From: Ferrovibrio sp.
Lineage (GTDB): Bacteria > Pseudomonadota > Alphaproteobacteria > Ferrovibrionales > Ferrovibrionaceae
Length of the DNA stretch: 37,179 nucleotides
Assembly: GCF_017994015.1 (NCBI RefSeq)
Contig: NZ_JAGOLP010000032.1
Coordinates: 1 to 37,179, forward strand
Direction: 5' to 3'
Shown here: piece after piece, positions 31,976 through 37,179 of the stretch
Layout of the letters: each line of letters begins with the position of its first letter
Position numbering within the stretch: position 1 is the stretch's first letter
The notes under the pieces: model-generated
Seen by the model: the letters and a program-made list of their open reading frames with translations, nothing else
Told to the model about the DNA's origin: nothing
Databases searched by the model: none
Made by a program: the position numbers and the translations under genes

Positions 31976-33478
31976 CTACTCTTCCTGGAAGGCTTCCTCG
32001 CGCTTCTTGCGGATCGAGGGCAGCAGCACCACCACCAGCGCCAGCAAGGCCAGCACCAGCATGGTGGCGCTGATCGGCCGGGTGAAGAACACCGTTGGAT
32101 CACCGCGTGACAATGTCATGGCGCGGCGCAGATATTCCTCCATCATCGGCCCCAGAATGAAACCGAGCAGCATCGGCGCCGGTTCGCATTCCAATTTGGC
32201 GAAGGTGTAACCCAGCAGGCCGAAGCCGGCCATCATGAACACATCGAAGGCGCTGTTGTTGAGGCTGTAAACCCCGATGGCGCAGAATACCAGGATGCCG
32301 GGAAACAGGATGTGATACGGGATGGTGAGCATCCGCACCCACATGCCGATCAGCGGCAGGTTCAGCACGATCAGGAAGAAGTTGCCGATCCACATCGACA
32401 CGATGATGCCCCAGAATAGTTGCGGCTGTTCGGTCATCACCGCCGGGCCGGGCTGGATGCCCTGGATGATCATGGCGCCGATCATCAGCGCCATCACCGG
32501 GTTGGACGGAATGCCCAGGGTCAGCATCGGGATGAATGAGGTTTGCGCGCCGGCATTGTTGGCCGATTCCGGCGCCGCCACGCCCTCGATGGCGCCCTTG
32601 CCGAAATTCGCCGAATTCTTGGACAGCTTCTTTTCCAGCGAATAGGCAGCGAAGGATGACAGCATGGCACCGCCACCGGGCAGGATGCCAAGCGCCGAAC
32701 CCAGCGCCGTGCCGCGCAGGATCGGCGCCACAATCGCCTTCAAATCCTCCTTGGTCGGCATCAGGCCGGTGACACTTTTAATGAAAACGGCGCGTTCGCT
32801 TTCATCCTCCAGATTCTTGATGATCTCGCCGAGGCCGAACATGCCCATCGCCACCACGACAAAATTAATGCCATCGGCCAGTTCAGGCGTATCAAAGGTG
32901 AAACGCGGCACACCGGAATTCACATCGGTGCCCACCATGCCGATCAGCAGGCCGATCACGATCATGCCGATGGCCTTGAGCAGCGAGCCATGCGCCAGCA
33001 CCACCGAGGCGACAAGGCCAAGCACCATAAGCGAGAAATATTCCGCCGGGCCGAATTTCAGCGCGATCTCGGCCAGAGGCGGCGCGAACACGGCCAGCAG
33101 GAAAGTGGCCACCGTGCCGGCAAAGAACGAACCGATGGCGGCGGTGGACAAGGCCGCGCCGGCGCGGCCCTGGCGCGCCATGGCATAGCCATCCAATGCC
33201 GTGATCACCGATGAACTTTCACCCGGCAGATTGATCAGGATCGCCGTGGTGGAGCCGCCATATTGGGCGCCGTAATAGATGCCGGCCAGCATGATCAGTG
33301 CCGAAACCGGCGGCAGGGCAAAAGTGGCCGGCAGCAGCATGGCGATGGTGGCCACCGGGCCAAGGCCGGGCAGCACACCGATCAGCGTGCCAAGGAATAC
33401 GCCGCCCAGGCAATAGAACAGGTTTATCGGTGTGAGCGCGGCATCCAGGCCAATGGAGAGATTTTGCAGCAATTCCAT
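31976..33478 (-). CDS. tctA: Tripartite tricarboxylate transporter large permease TctA
   Basis: A 500-residue inner-membrane protein with about 11-12 helices. Diagnostic stretches are GTLIGVLPGLGPVATIAMLL near the N-terminus, IYYGAQYGGSTTAILINLPG, and LGILPGGGAMLSSFAAYSLE. It forms the channel of a TTT importer for carboxylates such as citrate or related acids, driven by cation gradient. The last gene of the tct operon, 13 nt after tctB. Confidence 0.95.
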   Translation of the reverse strand: MELLQNLSIGLDAALTPINLFYCLGGVFLGTLIGVLPGLGPVATIAMLLPATFALPPVSALIMLAGIYYGAQYGGSTTAILINLPGESSSVITALDGYAMARQGRAGAALSTAAIGSFFAGTVATFLLAVFAPPLAEIALKFGPAEYFSLMVLGLVASVVLAHGSLLKAIGMIVIGLLIGMVGTDVNSGVPRFTFDTPELADGINFVVVAMGMFGLGEIIKNLEDESERAVFIKSVTGLMPTKEDLKAIVAPILRGTALGSALGILPGGGAMLSSFAAYSLEKKLSKNSANFGKGAIEGVAAPESANNAGAQTSFIPMLTLGIPSNPVMALMIGAMIIQGIQPGPAVMTEQPQLFWGIIVSMWIGNFFLIVLNLPLIGMWVRMLTIPYHILFPGILVFCAIGVYSLNNSAFDVFMMAGFGLLGYTFAKLECEPAPMLLGFILGPMMEEYLRRAMTLSRGDPTVFFTRPISATMLVLALLALVVVLLPSIRKKREEAFQEE

Positions 33479-33491
33479 GATCGGATACCCC

Positions 33492-33956
33492 TTACTCGCC
33501 GCCCAGCCACGGGCCGATGATCGGAATCGGCAAGCCCAATCCCTTGATGAACACCACGGCGCAGAACAGCGCCAAAGCCAGCATCATGATGGCGGTGTTC
33601 TTGACCTTGAAATGCACCGAGCCGATGGCACTGATCAACACCAGCAGGGCTACAGAAACCACCAGGCCGCCCTGCCGCACCAGCAGGCCAAACACCACGC
33701 AGGCGATGATGATCAGCACCAGGCCCTTGCCGGCAAAACCGCTGATCCGTTCGCCCTGGGTGATGTAGCCGCGCAGCATCACCACGGCCCCGATCAGGCA
33801 CAAAGCGCCGGCCAGCATGGTCGGGAAAAACGCCGGCCCCATGCGGCGGGCGGTGCCGAACGAATAATCCTGCCCGACCCACAGAAACCCCAGGCCAACC
33901 ACCAGGAATAACAGCCCGGACCAGAAATCTTTCGGATTGCGGATCAACCCCTGCAT
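33492..33956 (-). CDS. tctB: Tripartite tricarboxylate transporter small permease TctB
   Basis: A 154-residue protein with four hydrophobic helices (LFLVVGLGFLWVGQDY; FPTMLAGALCLIGAVVML; LVLIIIACVVFGLLV; IMMLALALFCAVVF). GTARRMGPAFFPTMLAG is the family signature. It assists TctA in the membrane. It lies between tctC and tctA. Confidence 0.92.
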   Translation of the reverse strand: MQGLIRNPKDFWSGLLFLVVGLGFLWVGQDYSFGTARRMGPAFFPTMLAGALCLIGAVVMLRGYITQGERISGFAGKGLVLIIIACVVFGLLVRQGGLVVSVALLVLISAIGSVHFKVKNTAIMMLALALFCAVVFIKGLGLPIPIIGPWLGGE

Positions 33957-34014
33957 TGCGCCCCCCTTAGGCGTTTGCGGCCTTAACGACCGGTAAGCAC
34001 TTCCGCCATACGCT

Positions 34015-34047
34015 TACGCCTGCCCCGCTGCAAGCGGAACAGGCGTA
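34015..34047 (-). ncRNA. Strong intercistronic stem-loop after tctC
   Basis: Outer stem TACGCCTG (34015-34022) with CAGGCGTA (34040-34047), a 2x2 internal loop, inner stem CCGCT (34025-34029) with AGCGG (34033-34037), 3-nt loop. No T-run follows on the minus strand. It sits in the 126-nt gap between tctC and tctB and probably protects the binding-protein mRNA from 3' decay, giving it higher abundance. A cis-acting structure, not an RNA gene. Confidence 0.6.
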
Positions 34048-34082
34048 TCGTTTACGACAAATTACTGCATTATGGCCGAAAC

Positions 34083-35054
34083 TTAGTCGGCATATTCACC
34101 GGCAGCCTTGATCACCGGCGCCCATTTGGCGATTTCCGCCTTCAGATGCGCGCCCAGGGCGGCCGGGGTGGCACGATCCTGGCTCACCGGCTCGGTGCCC
34201 AATTCAGCAAAACGCTGCACCACGGCCGGGTCCTTCAGCGCCGCCTGCAACGCGCCGGCCAGCTTGTCGACCACCGACTTCGGCGTGCCCTTCGGCGCAT
34301 AAACGCCATGCCACACCGCCACTTCAAAGCCCGGCAGGCCGGCGCTGTCCAGCGTCGGCAGGTCGGGCAGAGCCGGCACCTTGGTCTTGGTGGTGACACC
34401 ATAGGCCTTGATCTTGCCGCCCTTGATCTGGCCGGTGGTGTTGGTGGTCTGGTCGCACATCAGATCGATCTGGCCACCCAGCAAGTCGTTCATCGCCGGG
34501 CCGGTGCCCTTGTAAGGCACCGTGGTCATCTGGGTCTGCAACGCGCTCATCAGCATCAGGCCGCAGAGATGCGACGCGGCGCCAACGCCGGCATTGCCAT
34601 AGGAAACCTTGTCCTTGTTGGTCTTGATATAGGTGACCAGCTCCTTGAAATCCTTCGGCGGCAGGTCGCCCTTGGCCACCAGGGTCATTGGCACGTCGGT
34701 GACCAGACCAATCGGCTCAAAATCGTTGATGGTGTCATAGGGCAGCTTGCGATACAGCGTGGCGCTGGTGGCCTGGCCGATATGATGCAGGAAAATGGTG
34801 TAGCCATCGCCGGCCGAGCGCGCCACGCGGGCCGCGCCGAGTGTGCCGCCGGCACCGCCGACATTTTCCACAATGATCTGCTGCTTCAGGCTGGTGCCCA
34901 TCGACTGCGCCAGCAGGCGGGCCACGGTATCGGTCGGGCCGCCGGCCGCAAACGGTACGATCATGGTGATGGTCTTGGTCGGATAATCCTGCGCCTGGGC
35001 GGCAGTACCAGCCAGGGCGGCCAAGCCAGCAAGGCCGGCGAGCAGCTTGTTCAT
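34083..35054 (-). CDS. tctC: Tripartite tricarboxylate transporter binding protein (TctC/Bug family)
   Basis: A 323-residue periplasmic protein. The signal peptide (LLAGLAGLAALAGTAAQAQ) precedes DYPTKTITMIVPFAAGGPTD, the canonical Bug-family opening with the ligand-contacting AAGGPTD loop. VENVGGAGGTLGAARVARS and VSYGNAGVGAASHLCGLML follow the family plan. It captures a carboxylate for TctAB. The ATG at 35054 has GGGAGAG 7 nt upstream; the longer frame to 35177 is not supported. Confidence 0.95.
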   Translation of the reverse strand: MNKLLAGLAGLAALAGTAAQAQDYPTKTITMIVPFAAGGPTDTVARLLAQSMGTSLKQQIIVENVGGAGGTLGAARVARSAGDGYTIFLHHIGQATSATLYRKLPYDTINDFEPIGLVTDVPMTLVAKGDLPPKDFKELVTYIKTNKDKVSYGNAGVGAASHLCGLMLMSALQTQMTTVPYKGTGPAMNDLLGGQIDLMCDQTTNTTGQIKGGKIKAYGVTTKTKVPALPDLPTLDSAGLPGFEVAVWHGVYAPKGTPKSVVDKLAGALQAALKDPAVVQRFAELGTEPVSQDRATPAALGAHLKAEIAKWAPVIKAAGEYAD

Positions 35055-35203
35055 GTGAAGTCTCTCCCTATTATTGCGCCAGCCCGGCGGACATCGCAGG
35101 GTCAGGCGTAAATCGGTCGTTAATATTGTTGCGCAAGACGCTGCTGGCAAGCCTTTTTGTGCAACGCTGGGCCGCATTTACAGCCATTTTACGAATTCCG
35201 GAC

Positions 35204-35998
35204 TTACGAATCCGTGACCAGATTAAGTCCGAGCAGCAGGTTGCGCACTTCCTGCCGGGCGGCAGCCTGGGCCATATTGATGCTGCCGGTCTGGTCGAGG
35301 TCCAGCAGGGTAAGGCCGGAGAGGAATAATTCGCGGAAAATTACCCGTTCCGACAAGCCGGGCAGGAAACGGAAACCCACCCGCTTTTCCAGCGCCTGCA
35401 ACACCTGGCCAACATGGCGCTTGTTGCGGGCATCGAGATGCGACACGCGGTTGCGGATCACCACCCAGTCGATGCTCTGGCGATCCCGGTTGAAGCGCTG
35501 CTTGCGCTGTTCCCACACCATCTCGGCATAGCGGCTGGGTTTCAGCACGCGCAGGGTTTCGGCATCCACTGTGGCCAGCAAATCCACATCGATGAAGCTG
35601 TCATTCACCGGGGTGATCAGCAGGTCGGCATGGGAATGGCCCAGCCGGGCCAGGAAAGTGTCGCTGCCGGGGCAATCCACCAGCAGGAAATCATGCTCCG
35701 GCCCCAGCCGGGCCAGTTCGGCCTCGAAGCGCGCCGCCTCGTCGGCCTCGGCCTCGGCACGGCTCGGCAATTCGCTTGGCGTCACCACCACATGCGCCGG
35801 CATCGCCAGGCGCAGGCCATGTTTGCTGATATAGGCCTGCCGGTTTTCCAGATAGCGCGTCAGCGTGCGCTGGCGCCCATCCAGATCAATGGCTGCAACC
35901 CGGCCGCCTTCCAGCAGCAGGCCGATCAGCACATGCATGGAGGTGGTGGATTTGCCCGAGCCGCCCTTCTCATTGCCAACAACGATGATCCGCGCCAT
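35204..35998 (-). CDS. mipZ: Division-plane positioning ATPase MipZ
   Basis: A 264-residue ParA/MinD-superfamily ATPase. The deviant Walker A is GNEKGGSGKST (signature Lys11, catalytic Lys16), followed by AAIDLDGRQRTLTRYLENR and the Walker B-like DFLLVDCPGSD. These match MipZ, which forms a gradient from ParB-bound poles and inhibits FtsZ polymerisation away from mid-cell in alphaproteobacteria. The start lies 3 nt after the DUF1489 stop with no Shine-Dalgarno site, suggesting coupled translation. Confidence 0.95.
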   Translation of the reverse strand: MARIIVVGNEKGGSGKSTTSMHVLIGLLLEGGRVAAIDLDGRQRTLTRYLENRQAYISKHGLRLAMPAHVVVTPSELPSRAEAEADEAARFEAELARLGPEHDFLLVDCPGSDTFLARLGHSHADLLITPVNDSFIDVDLLATVDAETLRVLKPSRYAEMVWEQRKQRFNRDRQSIDWVVIRNRVSHLDARNKRHVGQVLQALEKRVGFRFLPGLSERVIFRELFLSGLTLLDLDQTGSINMAQAAARQEVRNLLLGLNLVTDS

Positions 35999-36001
35999 CG
36001 T

Positions 36002-36436
36002 TTACAGCAGCCCCAGGCTGCGTAATTCCGCCATCAGCTGGGGCGGCAGTTCGGCGGCGCCCTCACCGGCTTGGCTCAGGTCAGGCGGCGCATCGGCCTC
36101 TTCCAGATAGCGCCAGCCCTGATGCGGCCGGCGCGGCTGCGGCAACACCGGCACCAGGCGGGCTTCCAGCTTGATGGCGCAATGCGGGCCATCATCCAGC
36201 GTCACGTTATCCAAAGCCAGAATGCGGGTGCGGGCACAAAGCTGGCCTTTCACCACCCAATAAAGCGAGCCGCCGCCCAACACCTCGGCATCGCGCTTCG
36301 GGCGGTGCCGCGTCACATGCGTGAAATGCCCCGGCTGCTGCTTGCCCTTGGCGCCTTCCGCACGCGCCGCCAGGCGTTCGCGGAAATGCTCCAGGCTTTC
36401 GATCCCGACCGCAAGTTTAAGCAGATGAACCGGCAT
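36002..36436 (-). CDS. DUF1489 family protein
   Basis: A 144-residue soluble protein starting MPVHLLKLAVGIESLEHF, with the family core HVTRHRPKRDAEVLGGGSLY and WVVKGQLCARTRILALD. The function of DUF1489 is unknown. The ATG at 36436 overlaps the HMG-CoA lyase stop by one base (TGATG) and has GAAGG just before it; the longer frame to 36505 is a shadow of that gene. It is mid-operon between the lyase and mipZ. Confidence 0.92.
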   Translation of the reverse strand: MPVHLLKLAVGIESLEHFRERLAARAEGAKGKQQPGHFTHVTRHRPKRDAEVLGGGSLYWVVKGQLCARTRILALDNVTLDDGPHCAIKLEARLVPVLPQPRRPHQGWRYLEEADAPPDLSQAGEGAAELPPQLMAELRSLGLL

Positions 36437-37179
36437 CACACCTTCGATTTCAAAGCCTTGGCCACACTGGATACCGGCGGACGGCCGAGCTTCTCGGATA
36501 TCCACCAGGCGGTGCGGACCAATTGCTTGAGATCGAAGCCGCTGTCAATGCCGAGGCCTTCCAGCATGTAGACCAGATCCTCGGTAGCAAGGTTGCCGGT
36601 GGCGCCCGGCGCATAAGGACAACCACCCAGGCCACCCACCGAAGCATCATGGCTGGTGATGCCCATCTGCAATGAAGCCAGGGTATTGGCCAATGCCTGG
36701 CCATAGGTATCATGGAAATGCATACCAAGCTGTTGCAACGGCACCAGGGCTGCGGTTTCCTCGATCAGCTTGCGCGTCTTGCCCGGTGTGCCTGTGCCGA
36801 TAGTGTCGCCCAGGCCGATATCGTCGCAGCCCATATCGGCAAGCTGCTTGGCGATCTGCGCCACCCGCTTCGGATCAACCTCGCCCTCAAACGGGCAGCC
36901 CAGCACCACCGAGACAAAGCCGCGCACCCGCACACCATCGGCCTTGGCCTTCTCCACCACCGGGCGAAAACGCTCAATGCTTTCGGCAATCGAGCAATTG
37001 ATATTGCGCTGAGAGAAACTTTCCGATGCGGCGGCAAATACTGCAATCGCCTGGGCGCCATATTGCTTGGCCGATTCATAACCTTTGAGATTGGGCGTCA
37101 GCACCTGATAGACCACACCCGGCTTGCGCTTCAGCCGCGTCATCACATCGGCGGCATCGCCCATCTGCGGCACCCATTT
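36436..37179 (-). CDS. mvaB: Hydroxymethylglutaryl-CoA lyase, 5' end outside window
   Basis: The C-terminal 247 codons are present; the N-terminus lies beyond 37179, and the first visible residues are KWVPQMGDAADV. The metal-binding HFHDTYGQALAN and the active-site Cys loop GGLGGCPYAPGATGN are intact. The enzyme splits HMG-CoA to acetoacetate and acetyl-CoA at the end of leucine breakdown. It is the upstream gene of the DUF1489-mipZ unit as far as this window shows. Confidence 0.95.
   Translation of the reverse strand, partial: KWVPQMGDAADVMTRLKRKPGVVYQVLTPNLKGYESAKQYGAQAIAVFAAASESFSQRNINCSIAESIERFRPVVEKAKADGVRVRGFVSVVLGCPFEGEVDPKRVAQIAKQLADMGCDDIGLGDTIGTGTPGKTRKLIEETAALVPLQQLGMHFHDTYGQALANTLASLQMGITSHDASVGGLGGCPYAPGATGNLATEDLVYMLEGLGIDSGFDLKQLVRTAWWISEKLGRPPVSSVAKALKSKV

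Noticed and set aside
1..37179. CRISPR array, rRNA, integrase, insertion sequence or replication origin
   Set aside because: No regularly spaced repeats, no rRNA-like sequence, no transposase or integrase motif and no DnaA-box cluster was seen on reading through.

Overview
The window reads as GC-rich chromosomal DNA of an alphaproteobacterium, probably Rhodospirillales-like; the order is inferred, not shown. Pointers to the class are a MipZ-type division ATPase, a lexA gene preceded by an alphaproteobacterial GTTC-N7-GTTC SOS box, and a DUF1489 protein beside an HMG-CoA lyase. Gene density is high, with many 1-4 nt overlaps.

Layout. 1-3734 (minus): a divergent polysaccharide deacetylase cut by the window edge, then a methyl-accepting chemotaxis protein. 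4044-4784 (plus): lexA with its SOS-controlled promoter and a hairpin terminator shared with the convergent comEC. 4834-8889 (minus): comEC, an unknown protein, a SPOR lipoprotein and a small unknown protein. 8965-10397: a divergent TusA / YeeE-YedE pair, probably for thiosulfate uptake and sulfur relay. 10505-13043 (minus): a compositionally foreign island. It holds a very AT-rich multi-pass membrane protein overlapping an RTX-toxin-activating (HlyC-type) acyltransferase homologue, then an AbiEii-type nucleotidyltransferase toxin with a small putative antitoxin and a palindromic operator. 13319-14275: a SAM methyltransferase. 14382-21722 (plus): a nearly gapless run with a tungstate-type ABC importer (TupB, TupC, TupA), an orphan ModA-like binding protein, a complete FecCD-type importer, an amino-acid-type binding protein and a SRAP (HMCES/YedK) protein. 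21728-23884 (minus): a hybrid histidine kinase. 24143-28670 (minus): an FMN glutamate-synthase-like protein, an RlmM-like rRNA methyltransferase, a lipoprotein, and a J-domain plus VWA pair. 28842-31909 (plus): a TAXI-type TRAP transporter. 31976-35054 (minus): a tripartite tricarboxylate transporter (TctC-TctB-TctA). 35204-37179 (minus): HMG-CoA lyase (cut by the window edge), DUF1489 and mipZ in one overlapping unit.

Taken together this is an aerobic-looking, motile heterotroph with heavy investment in periplasmic binding-protein transport (carboxylates, oxyanions, thiosulfate), interrupted by one acquired island. The most novel-looking element is the HlyC-like acyltransferase that overlaps an unknown AT-rich membrane protein with no RTX toxin in view. 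Its two catalytic residues are conserved at the exact family spacing. The second is the transport operon, which carries four binding proteins but only two permease/ATPase sets. No tRNA, rRNA, CRISPR array, integrase or transposase was found.
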